A stretch of DNA of 64,000 bases, taken from contig CM049316.1 of assembly GCA_026874595.1 (NCBI GenBank), positions 74,996,676 through 75,060,675 of the forward strand, in the 5' to 3' direction. The notes beneath the pieces are model-generated. The model was given only the letters and a program-made list of their open reading frames with translations, had not been told where the DNA came from and made no database searches. Below, one piece after another: positions 36,019-48,000 of this stretch (positions are counted from its first letter, which is position 1; the number at the start of each line of letters is the position of its first letter). This stretch comes from Sipunculus nudus. Taxonomy: Eukaryota > Annelida > Sipuncula > Golfingiida > Sipunculidae. A program made the position numbers and the translations under genes.

Positions 36019-36062
<44 letters not shown>
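36019..36062. repeat. (TA)n microsatellite
   Basis: Follows a CCTGATGATCGGGTCGCATC block, like the TA tract at 35,049. Confidence 0.9.
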
Positions 36063-36065
<3 letters not shown>

Positions 36066-36677
36066 TAGAGATTAATATATTTATCGGACAGTCATCAGAA
36101 ATATATGTTTCTATCACAAATTAACCCCTGAAAGACAGATTTGTTTATTCAATGGCAATGATATCATATTTTGCAATTTATATAAACTGTATTTTACAAT
36201 TGTTGCAATTGCATTTGACTTTTATTGTTATCATATTCGAGGCACTTATGATTATTACTGGAATACCAACGTTTATTTGATTATATAGAACATCTTTCGC
36301 TATGTTGCTGATGAATATAGGTATACAAACTATATTATGTTTTAAGTAATCCCCGTTGCTGTCAACTGCAATTGCCGTAAGACTTCCCAAGGAAGGAGAG
36401 GTAAGAGACGCAGACTCTAGTTGCCAAAGTAATATATTTTGTCTTTCAATTATTTTACCGCCTGACCCACCTATTTATGGTTTGATCCTATTTCTACAGT
36501 ATTTTTACAGTATTATCCGTTTCCGTCCACTGCCAGTGATAGGTTATTACCTATGGCTGTAAAGGTAAGAGGCAGACATCAACGCCTCTGTTAAAATTCT
36601 ACCTTATTTGGAACGTTTTCCCCTTATATATGTTTTGAGAAGGTAGAACCCGTATATAAACATATAGACCCACACGA

Positions 36678-36725
<48 letters not shown>

Positions 36726-39700
36726 TTGTGTGTGTAAACAGGAGATTATATTAATTACAAAAAGGAAAAATATACGTGTTGTCTATGGTGATTATTTTTA
36801 TTATGAATATGCTGTTATTCAAATCTTTGTACGGCGTTTGGGTAAATGACATTTACAATACATAACCTTAAAGCCTAAATAAGATTGCAACTAGATGAAG
36901 GGGCTTGAGTGGTCTATTTTGCCATCTAGACATCATAACGGTGACAGCTAAAGGGAGACCAAAAGAGTGGCAGAAGCAAAAAAGCCAAAACATAGACACT
37001 TTATGATATATAAAATGTATGTTTGGTTTCTTTTAAAGTGATCTTCGTTGTCCTCCACACATACGCATCCCAGGGCATGATATATGGACGAACAGGTCTT
37101 GTACGCTATCAACGTAGCCATTTTTTACATCCGGTAATTTTTTTTGTACCTTTAATGTTGGTTTTTATATATGAAGCCTTTATTAATCAAACCTTCATAA
37201 ATAATGCCTGTAAATGCAATAACTATTTAAGCTTATCTAATCATATTTTCTAAATGATTGGAAAACTTGCTCTCGGTCGAGCGATCTAGTTAAACTAGCC
37301 TCAGAATCCGCCATAGGTGTTTCCTCAGCAACGCAAAGCAGAAAGCTAAGGGAGTGTTCAAATAGTAGGAGTGTCCAATAAGTAGGCCAAAAGTAATAAG
37401 AGGTGTAGGGCTGAACTATTTCAATGTTAAACTTCAAGAGTAACTTCATTGCGTTAGCAATGTTTATTTATATCGGTTGGTTTATCTATCGTGTTGGTAT
37501 CCATATTGCCCATGTTGGTGTCAAGATTTTCCTGAATCGTTCGCACAAGAATGCTACATTTGCAAGAAAACTCTGCATTTGAACTGAAACGTATAACAGT
37601 CTCGGAAGGACAATGAGAAATGCACGCCATTTATGTGAAATTTTCATATGGAGTTCGTCCTGGCATTCGGTGGCACTCTGTTCTGTAGGAATCTGACTAT
37701 CGGGGTGCTCTCATCTGACTGCATTTATACATAGATCATTTTGTGGAAAGATTCGGAAATGCCCAATGGATTGTATTCGTATTTTGCATTACCAGATGAG
37801 AGGGTTATATGCAAGGTACATGGGGAAGTTACTTCAAATCACGCTCGTCTTATCAGATCCTATTGAAGGCATCCACATCCACGGTCTCGTGCCTTTCCTG
37901 GTACGACTGCATCTTAAGCAACGTTCTTCGGCAGTAGTGATGTTGATAAACTCCCACAATTGAGGTTTTCGACACGCGCCTGATAGGGATGCAATTGTGC
38001 AAGGTGGCGTCCCAACTTTGGATCTCAAGGGACCAGCTTTCGATGACTATAACCTCATTAGCCACCACCGTCACTGATCTTGTCTGTTTTTTTTTATTTG
38101 GGTACTTTTTGCTCAGCTTCATTACCCGGACGTATATGATTATATTAATTTTTAGACCAAGAAGTAATGATCTCTCTAGTACTGGGCCTGATTTCTTTGC
38201 TCCTCGATCTTTCTTTAGCAAAGCGGCTGGGAAGCAGATGGTTTATCGAATAGGCAAAATACTGACGATTACGAAATAGGATAAATGCATCGCTGCATGC
38301 CAAGTATATATGGTATTAGGCGAATTTGCGACGGAAACGCTTGTAACTTAGCTTCTGGTAGACTTGACGAGGACAGAAGGTACTTCTTGACTGTTTCTGA
38401 TTTACACTGGTACTACTCACCTTTGATAACTGGTTTCAGACATGTAAGTAATCTCTCGCTCATTGGCCGGGCCTTCGAAGTAATTGAAAATAAACTTACG
38501 TGAACTGTCTATCGTCAATACTAACGGATTACAGAAATCTGTCGATCAAGCAGCGCTGTTAGCTTGTTTGACGTGAAACGCATTGGAGGAATACTTTGAT
38601 TTAGCACCTTGATAGACAAGTAACCGTTAACGTTAGGTGTCGCTTTTACAGATGCATCCAGCAAGAGTATACAAGAGTCTACTGCAGGGACTACATGCAG
38701 GCATGGTTGCTTCTTTCTGAATAACGCCCGTTCTGGAAATCTGGAGGATTTTATTTATGTAGCTGGTAATTCTCACAGAGGAAGTTCCATTCGGTTGATT
38801 CAGAAGGTACCACAAGAACAAGTATCAGTACTCTCTTCGGATAATTGTGGGATTTGGATCCTTCTTTCATGGAATTAAAATTCTTTTGGCCAATAAGCTA
38901 ATCTGTAATCCCTGAACAGCAACGGATGTTATCAATATCGATATCCTAGGATGGCCAAAAATGTTGACGTCTAAAGCTTTACCATACTGCAGCCATGCTC
39001 TTTTCTTTTGAAACAATTCTAGATACACTGCAGTCATTTCTCTAAACACATCAAACTAATATCTGTCTACGACTTCCGTCAGTCCAACCAGTGTTATAAT
39101 TTTATCTGCGTTTTCCCGACTTCGTTAACACCAAGACGCCTAGGGAATAACAGTACAAGCAGTGCATGTAGAAGTCCCCAGAAGTTCAGTGTCGTTTGTC
39201 CTGGAAGGAGCCTCTTGTGTAAAGGTCTCATCAGGATTCCAGTACTCACAGAAAAAAAAACCTTATCAGAGATTGAGTTAAGTTTTTCTAGAGTGACGAA
39301 AGCAGGGTGGGCGGTTTATGCAGCGTTGTATCATACTAGATGAATAAAACCTCTTTCATAATTAATATCAGTCACGTCTTGACGTGTCCTGTTTCTGCTA
39401 AGTCTGCCTAAGTATGTCTATATATGCATTCATGTATGTGTATGTATGTAATGTATGCACATTTTTCGTTAATCAGATTTAGTGAATGGGTGTATGGAAT
39501 GGTAGTTTTTGCTAGTTTTTGTCGAATACACTATGTTTAAATAGCAGCTTTTAGGTATGCGTAGGATAAACACAATATATATGCTTCTGATCACATATAT
39601 GTTACAGTATTTACTTGTTAAACTGTTTGAGAGGCTATTTCACAAATAAAAGGTAAGGATTTTATATTGGAACGCAACATCGAGCTCCTACTTCACTAAA

Positions 39701-40270
39701 CAAATAATGGTCTTATGTATACTTCATCACTACAATATTGCTGTATCTTATGTGGTTCATGAATGTATATAGTAACCTCTTTTTCGGTTATATTAGGTTG
39801 ATGTCAGACCACATTATAAAATGATCTATGTGAATGATGTGATTAATTTCCTGTAGATTTACGATTGCGGATCTTGCTGTTTTATTTCCTTTAAAGCAAT
39901 TGACAACAATTCCTTATGCCACAAGTTTTCTGCAAGACGGACGGTAAGACGGATGCAGTATTCTTCCGTATGAATTTTCAGTTCATTTCGTATTAATCTG
40001 AATGAATTTGCATGAATCAATTTGCATGTAGAGTTTTCAGTTTCCGTGTTTATATATTTAAATGTATAGTTCTACAAAATAATATCCCATTTTCGATCAT
40101 CCTGAAGTATTCTAATTACATATCCGCACGTTTGCTTATTAACCAACTTTACAGATGCATTGAACTGCTCTTGAATGACAGAATAAATTTTAAAATACCC
40201 TCTTGAATTCCGGAAAATAATCATCAGAGAACGCTTGTAAAGGAGAATAAAATCACATTCACTCAGTTTA
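36063..40270. other. Intergenic; unidentified moderately GC-richer stretch 37.6-39.3 kb
   Basis: No supported gene. A (CA)n(TA)n tract lies at about 36,681-36,735. From about 37,600 to 39,300 the base composition is less AT-rich and several short frames overlap on both strands; one plus-strand frame near 38,645 reads FTDASS, faintly like an RNase H start. No second motif supports a retroelement call, so it is left unnamed. Confidence 0.5.
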
Positions 40271-42070
40271 AAAGTAAAACAAGAGCAACTGCAGACAAAT
40301 TTACTCTGTGACGTAATTTTGCAAGTTGGAAACGGGACGTTGTCGGCTCACCGCCACATCTTAGCACAATCATCTAACTTCTTCGACAGACTGTTCAAGC
40401 GACTTAAGGGAGAAGTATGAAAAGGAAATTAACTTGTCTGATATTTTTGAGTCATAGGAAGCTCTCAGTTTCATCATTGATTACATATATTGAGCTGACG
40501 CTGAGCTTCCTGAAGAACACATACTAGAAGTGCGAAATGCGTCAAAGCTTTTTTTCCTGGATGAACTTGCAGATGAATTGCGTTGAGTCTTACAAAGAAT
40601 GTTACAATTCGAACCGCGCGGTGGGCTCGGACCTTGGCGGATGTATATGGTATCAGAGAGCTATTTCACCTTTGAAAGCGTGTTTCGACGAGCCTATTCC
40701 ATGATGTAATCAGACATACAAAAGAAGCACTGTGCGTTCCGCCTGCCCATCTTGTGAACATGTTCAATGAAAGTTTGGCACAGCAATGCACTTTCAAGGA
40801 ATGGAATGAATTTCTTAATTCATGGGCGGTCACTGGATTCACAAAAGAGCATTTTCAGGTGAAAAACATGTTAAGAGTAGAGGAGCCTGACAAAAATGTA
40901 GTTAATGACAATGGGTCAGCAGTTGAAACATTTTGTGCTTGGTTATCAGATTCCGTCGATGGAAACGATGCTGAAAAGTACTGCCACAGTAAATACGATG
41001 AAGGGACAGAAATATCAGTGGAAGCGGTCCTCCTCTGTATACACAAAGTTCAGTGTATGATATACCGCCCATTGCAAATCAGATGGCTAACAGTCCTAGA
41101 TAAATATGACAAAATCCTTATTGCAGATGGCGTAATAATAGGAGCAGAAAACACGTACGTCTGTGTTTTACTACAATCGTTAAAAGAAAAGTTCTTGTCA
41201 ATATCAAAGACAGACAGGAAATATATGTTTAACCACCAAGCCATCTAGTAGCCGAACTATATTTTTGTTGTCAAAAAAACTTTTTTTTTGTCTAGGATAC
41301 TCAATATGCAAAAGTGGTAAATTGAAAAAAGAGAAAAAGTAAACTTCTGTCGGTGTTTCGTTTTCACCGGAATCAGGATCCAGAACATCAGTGGCAGAAA
41401 GTATGTCATAGAGAATATGGTTCTTACAACAGGAGGGGGAAGAAGTTGTTTGTTTTCATAGATAAACCTGGGGAAACTTATTTTCTGTCAGAGGTGAAGA
41501 AAAACAGGATGGAAGTAGAGACCGCTCTTCTATATACATTTGACCTAGAAACAAAGACTATGGATATAATCAGCGAAGTTCCACCAACATTGTACTAAGT
41601 CCTAAATGACAACGTTAAACCTCTACAATGTAGTAAAACATCAAACAGTTTCACATCCCATTTAATTTTTCCAAGATTTCGGTTGCCTAATCAACCGGAA
41701 AGAGTCAAGATCCTAGAATACATGGTATCTCCAAAAGGGTGGTGGCTTTACGATTCATCACAGCGGCAGTTAGAGTCTGTTGCAGCTTTCGGTCAGAGGA
41801 AAAGAGAATGTTACATAGACACGTTGAAAGTCGAGATATTCTCATCAGCGGATGATTTACAAATCCTTCTATGCATACCAAATCGAAAAGGAGAAAATGT
41901 ACAATATTTCATCACCTTAAATTGACACCAAATGGTCCCATAATCAAAGCCAAATGGTCTGTTCTACATTTTTGGATGAACTAAAAGAAAAAAGCCTTTG
42001 ACGTGAATATCGATATTCCAATCTTACAAATTGAGAGGAAGAGTGATGAAACTTCTTTATTTAGTTAGAA
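40270..42070 (+). pseudogene. Decayed BTB-BACK-propeller gene
   Basis: Plus-strand pieces in several frames line up with the two minus-strand BTB genes of this window. BTB start: LLCDVILQVGNGTLSAHRHI and SNFFDRLF (about 40,300-40,400), then several stops. BACK: FHDVIRHTKEAL, CVPPAHLVNMF and WNEFLNSWAVTGF (40,700-40,860; compare FHDVICNLDEAL and LSIPPAECLRF). C-terminal part: RPLQIRWLTVLDKYDK, then 41,353-41,598 with LLYTFDLETKTMD (compare TLYTF) and 41,683-41,925, and finally STFLDELKEK near 41,970 (compare SAFLDELIEK). Domain order is complete from end to end and no intron is visible, as in the intact relatives. Numerous stops and frameshifts rule out function. Orientation is opposite to the other two members. 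Confidence 0.82.
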
Positions 42071-43170
42071 GAAATTGGAAATAGCTAAGAAGCCTCTGTG
42101 TTTACAAAGTTTAGGTTGTAACTGAACATATGAATTGCGTTCATAAATGCCATGTTAGATACTACTGGACACAAGTGGCTCCACGAACTATTCGGGCTAT
42201 AATATCTTTTATTTACAGGTCTGAGAAAGAATTCCTTCCGGATTACGTGCATAAACCTGCGAGTGGCATTTTTCAAGTAAAAAAGTAGTAGCACCCATTC
42301 GAACTGGGCTAAATCATTAGCAGGGTAGATACCGGGGCGTAAGTCTAAGGTCAACATATATCTTAAACCGTGGTCGAAGCTTTAAGTGACTGATGCTATG
42401 GAGAAAAAGAACTAGGCTTTGAAAAACTCGATGGCAGTTAATATTACCTAAATAACCTCTTGATTTTATTGGTCACCAGGACAGGGTAAGTACAGATGGA
42501 TTAGACTATCACCAAATATTCTTCTTTATTAATATTCTGGAGGCACGCAAGATTGGCTGAAGAAATTTTATTTGGAATTTTTATTTAAATGTAAGCGGTA
42601 AAAAACAAACTAGCAGGCCTCAGGCTTGAACAATAAGACAAGCAATATGCAGGCAGTAGATAGGAAGTAAATGGATATCCCATACGAATTGACTGCTACC
42701 ATCACTGCTCTTAATGATGGAGCGCACATTTTGGGACTTGTGCCAGCGACGCAGCCATCTCCAACCGAACAGAGGCCATAGTTTCCATTAGACTCTCAGT
42801 CTGTCGATATAGGTTCTACATAGTATCATTGAAGCATGTCCGGAGGGATAGAGTTTTCAGATATCTAAATGCCGAAGGGTCACTATTTGTAGCCATTCAT
42901 GGTGGTGACGGATAGGATGACACTGAGCATAGAGTCCATAGTTTGCCTTCGAATGGAACCGATATCATCGTTCCTACAGTTCGAAGGAGATAAAAAAAAT
43001 TGGTGTAAAACAACCCGGAAACTTTGATCTAGCATCCCCGACTGTTACTGCTCCCCGTGACAAGAAAGTGTTTATAAAATGCCATTTTTCATGTTTTTTA
43101 TGTATTGTGATATTGCTGTTGTTGCAAGCTAGAATCTAATCTCATGAATGAAAATACCAAGGGTATTTAT
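42071..43170. other. Intergenic, nothing recognised
   Basis: Unique-looking sequence between the BTB pseudogene and the LINE 3' end. No frame with a recognisable domain, no long repeat. Confidence 0.5.
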
Positions 43171-46100
43171 TTGATATGATATGATATGATATGATAGAGT
43201 TCATTTATAAAGCGCAAATATAATATACATTTCTATGCGCTGATACAAAGGGTTAAGAAAATAAGTATGTCTTGAGAGCACGCTTAAATGATTCAATATG
43301 TGTACACGCTCTAACAGAGTCTGGTAAAGAATTCCATGCGGTGGCAGCGTACTTGGAAAATTGTCTGTCACCATATACATTATGGGAGCGAGGTACACAG
43401 ACAATCCTGTGAGCATCAGAAGAACGAAGAGACCTGCGGGGAGAATATTCCACAAACAGTTGGCGCAAATACAGTGGATACAGGCTATCATTCAGCGCTT
43501 TATACACTTGTGTGAGGACTTCTCCTTTCGACAGGCAGCCAGTGAAGCTGTCTTAGAACAGGTCCGATGCTGTCATACTTCCTGGACCTTGTAAGTAATC
43601 GGGCTGATGCGTTTTGTGCAAGTTGGAGGCGATGGATGTTAGCATTGGAAGTTCCAGTTAGCAGGCTGTTGTTGTTGTCCAATCTTGATGTAATCAGTGC
43701 GTTGATGGTCTTTGCAGCTGTCTGGTCATCAAGATGGTTCCGGATCTTACCAATTCTGCGAAGATGGTAAAAAATGTTCTTCACGACTGATCTTGTCTGA
43801 CACTCCATACTCATATTGGCATCGAAATTGGCCCCAAGATTTCTGACAGTGTGTACTGGTCTTATTTCTGCACTACCAATACAGATCTTAGGTTCAGCGC
43901 TAAGGATCTTATTAAGATGGTACCTGGGTGATATGATAAGGAGTTCGGTTTTGGAATCATTCAACTTTAGTTTGTTCTTAATCATCCACTGTCTAACACC
44001 TGCTGCACATTGTTCAATCTTCCTCAGGGATTGATCAAGGCCGTGCTGGTCACTGAGTTTGAAGAATTCATAAAGTTGGGTGTCATCAGCGTATCCGTGT
44101 CTATGTACACCGAAGGCCTCGACAACTCTACACAGAGGAAGGATGTAGATAAGAAATAACAAAGGACCTAATACTGATCCTTGCGGCACTCCCACAGTGA
44201 GCATGGCTGGATCAGATAGTACACCACTGAGGTTAACACGGTGAGTGCGAGTTGTGAGGTATGACTTGCACCAATCCAGTGCTGAACCTTGAATGCCAAC
44301 TTCCTCAACTAGTCTCTCAATTAGGATGCCATGGTCTAACGCATCGAAGGCTGCAGAGAGGTCAAGCAGAAGGAGTACTACTCCCTGGCCTGTATCCAGT
44401 GCATGGTCAATATCATTCTTTATCCTTATCAGTGCTGTTTCTGTACTGTGCCTTGGTTTGTAGGCAGATTGGAGAGGATCGTGGAGTTGATTCTGTGTCA
44501 TGTGGTCCTGGATCTGCTTTGCAACCACTCTCTCCAGCAATTTGCTTACGAACGAAAGATTTGCCACAGGACGATAGTTCTTCAAATCCTCTTGGTCAAG
44601 ACCATCCTTCTTCAAAAGTGGTGTTATAAGAGCTTCTTTCAAGCAAAGTGGTACCTCGGATGATGTAATTGAGGTATTTATTACAGATGTAAGGCATGGC
44701 AATAATGAACGTAGCACAATAGGATTTTTCAGAAGATTTGTTGTCAAAGGATCCAGGCTACGGGATTTGTTTGGACTTTTCTGGATGAATTTCTGCAGCT
44801 CCTCGGAGGATACTGGATGAAAAGTGACCAAAGCAGGCGGGGGTGCTCCGTGGGACGTCCTGATCAAATCCATATCTACACTTGTGCTATCCAAGTCATT
44901 TCGAATCTTCAACACCTTAGATGTGAAGAAGTTTACGAAGCTGTTGCTGAGTATTTCCGGACTATCTGTAGAGGGTAATTTTCTGCCAGTTCCAGACCCA
45001 AGTAGATCACTCACTAGTCTGAAGGTCTCTTTGGGTGTTGCATCTCTAAATTTCTGTCTATAGTATGACCTCTTAGCCTCATCTATCAGTTTAACAACGA
45101 AGCCTCTCTGGTGCAAGAACATCTGCTTATTGATTTCTATAGGATCTTTCCTCAGCTTTCTCTCTAACTGCCTTCTTTTCCTTCTGGCACAATGGATAAT
45201 GTCCGAGTACCATGGCTTCATGGTTACCTGCTTTTTACGAATGGGTCGGGCTGGGGCATGTTTGTCCAGAATATTTGTTACAGTGTAATTGTACAATTCT
45301 ACTAACTGTGACGCATTGCCATCCAGCACTCCGATATCCAGACCTAAAGACAGATCAGCTGCAAATTGATCTATGTTAATGGCCCGGAGTTTCCTGGCAC
45401 ATACTGTGGTCTGTGGTGATTTATCCACTGAGACATGGATTGTACATTCCACAGAATAGTGGTCTGAGATGTGATCATCGCGCACACCCACGACCTTCAC
45501 TCTGTCTTCATCATCTCTGATGATTACAAGGTCCAGTATGTGGTTGCTTTTGTGTGTAGATGAAGGCACAATCTGGCACATACCAAACGACCGGAGTATT
45601 GAAGTGAACTGCTTGGAGAACCTGTCATCATCTACATCCATATGCAGATTAAAATCCCCAAGAACACAGACTGGATCCTGGATGGCACTGACAGCGGCAA
45701 GAAAAAGTTCTATTTCATGCATAAAATTTGATATTGTAAGTCCATTTCTTTGTGAAGGAGGGGGTCGGTAGATGAGGAACAGACTATAAGGTTTTGGGCC
45801 CTTCAGATTCACTGACAGCACCTCAAAGGATAACAGATTGTCTATAGGGGATGGCTGCTGATGGAGGGGCAAGTTTGACTTGTAGACAATGCCTACACCA
45901 CCTCCTCTAGTTTTGCTAGTTTGACGTGATTTTCCTAGGAAGTTGTAGCCTTCTGGGCAGAGCTTTGACACAACTGATGTATCTCCTGGTTTTAACCATG
46001 TCTCTGTTACAAGTAAAACATCAAGATCTTTCTCTGTTACATATTCACTCAGTAATATACTCTTATTACACACAGATCTGGCATTCAAAAGTATAGCCTT

Positions 46101-46690
46101 CAGTGGAACTGTACTAACACAACAGTTTTGAGTGGTATCATTAAGTATGATATGAGTGTTGTGGTTTGCCTTGGACTTGCCTTTGTGTTTGAGTCTCTTG
46201 TGTCCAATGCCTGTGACCTTAGCAATGGGCCTTTGTTTACCTCTACCTGCCCTGGTTCCCCTCCTTGTCTTTGGAGAGACGCAAATATCCAGGTCTCTTA
46301 GAATGTGTAACAATGACAATGGAATGTGGCTTGTAGTTAATTGAAAGGCACTAAGCTCTGCTCGTGAATAAGTCCCGTTGACCATCGTGCCATTGATCCA
46401 GAGAGTTACGCACAAGGCAAGCAAACAAAGAAACCACTGATGCATGTCTTCAGAAATGGTCCTATGCAGGAAATCTATTTCATAATTCTGATGAAAATGC
46501 ACACTTTCCTGATGGTAACCAACACTGAAACACTTTCAGCATACTCTTAAGAATCTTGTCCATATGATGGTGTAAATTTCAATGTGTAACAAAGCCTCTT
46601 TCTCCAAGAATTTCTCCTTAGATTGAGAGCCAATACACAGTGCAGCCTCTAAGGGCGCCACCTATTGACACCTATTTCTCACATATGTAA
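43171..46690 (-). mobile_element. Nearly full-length CR1/L2-group LINE
   Basis: The element runs on the minus strand from a GC-rich 5' region (about 46,690-46,503) through one long reading frame to a 3' end with the GCGC-containing terminal segment and a (ATATC)n tail of about five units (43,172-43,196). No clear target-site duplication could be identified. It sits between the BTB pseudogene and a decayed L1-like element. Its sequence is unlike the LINEs in the lectin introns beyond shared motifs, so it is a different family of the same group. Confidence 0.88.
43253..46502 (-). CDS. LINE endonuclease-reverse transcriptase, frameshifted near the C-terminus
   Basis: The main frame is 1,000 codons (46,502-43,500). 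N-terminus: a hydrophobic run (WFLCLLALCVTLW) and a basic patch (RRGTRAGRGKQR). AP-like endonuclease at about residues 135-360: LLNARSVCNK, VTETWL, YRPPP, LGDFNLHMD, SDHYSVE. Reverse transcriptase at about 600-860: NYRPVANLSF, QSAYKPRHSTETAL, LDLSAAFDALDH (A), GVPQGSVLGPLL (B), HGYADDTQLY (C, the catalytic pair), KLKLNDSKTELL. Then come the thumb-like HTVRNLGANFD, SRLDNNNSLL and LHWLPVERR. The frame then ends early. The conserved C-terminus (VYKALNDSLYPLYL, RRSLRSSD, WNSLPDSVRA, FKRALKTYLF) continues in another frame to 43,253. The junction lacks the few residues usually found between LPVERR and VL, so a small deletion near 43,530 looks likely. Catalytic residues are intact. It is probably a young, recently silenced copy. 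Confidence 0.9.
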
Positions 46691-48000
46691 CAATTAATAT
46701 GATACAGGTATATTAAAATATTAAATGTGATTAAGAATATGATATATATTTGCGATATATTACACACATTGCCTGCATAAATATATCTTAAACCTTGCTT
46801 GCCTCTCGATATAATTTCGGTAGATTACTCTATTGCTTTAATCCAGGTACAGTTGATAACACCTGTGATTATAACGGTGGGCGTAAGACATGCAGAAAAC
46901 GAAGCAACTTATAAACAGTAAGTATTGTACTTTCTCTATATACGCAATTTTAAAATGTGTGTATTCAGTTGAATATAATTAGATAATAAAAGTACGTATA
47001 ATATGTTAATACAAGTGCTGCTAGTATGAGTTTCTAGCATTGTCGGGTGCACAAGGTCTTGATTGTCAAAAGTATAGGAAGTCGACATGGTCGGCTGCGG
47101 ATTATCTGAGTTTGTGCAGCCGACTTCCTAATTTTCACAGACATAACCGGTACCCGATTGGAGTGATATGACTGCATGTGAACATACATGATACATTCTG
47201 GAACATTGGCAGTGTGAATGTTCTGTAGAAAAAAAGTCAAGCATGTGACAACTTGTAGTAAGCATTATAAACTTTAAAAATAATACAATACAAACTGTTT
47301 TTAAGTTGTAAGATTAAAGGAATAAAATTCATTTTATAAAATAACAAATTGCTTGATTACTTACTCAGAAACAGTGTTGATGCTTAGGATAGTCATCACA
47401 TCGTTCTTTGTAAATAATTTCAGTATATTTAACATTTGTGGCAAAACAGATATTATGTGGTTTCTTATGTATGTTTGAATGATCTCTTTTGCCTATGAGG
47501 AATATCAGGGAAGCTGCAAAATGTAAGTAACAAATACTATGGGATATTAAATGTATTTTTATGTATATCAGTACATGTAAAGACATACTGAACAGATGAA
47601 ATGAAGTTTGATCTAACAATCTGGGTTTTTTTAACTGAAGAGTTAAAAAATATTCATATTCACAAAACAAGTACTATAAAGGTATTCCACTTTCCTGTAA
47701 TAATGATTGACACACAAATATAATACAAAAGAGAAAAAAGTACATCAAATCAAATTCTGTCAAATGTTACATTCCGTATGCCGATTTACTGAATAGCTGA
47801 TCCATTTACTGTTTAAAATGTTCAGTTCTAAAATTTATATATCAACACATGTCTATCTGTCATAAATTTTACAAACCATGTTATTTTTTTGGGCATATAA
47901 GAAATAATATGCTTAACATATGCAATATATTAATTCAGTCATGTAAATTACATAATAATTTTTTTTGCCTGCTCATTCAGATATAGTATTTACACAAAAT
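46691..48000. other. Intergenic, AT-rich, nothing recognised
   Basis: Short open frames without recognisable domains; no long repeats. Confidence 0.5.

Noticed and set aside
37853-38221. Minus-strand open frame of 122 codons
   Set aside because: Overlapping frames on both strands, no recognisable motif and no splice context, so no gene is called.
38630-38860. Plus-strand frame with FTDASS, suggesting a retroelement RNase H
   Set aside because: Only one short resemblance; no RT, integrase or recombinase motifs were seen in the surrounding 1.5 kb on either strand.
43150-46700. Target-site duplication for the long LINE
   Set aside because: Short A/T-rich matches exist on both sides, but none is convincing enough to fix the element ends.
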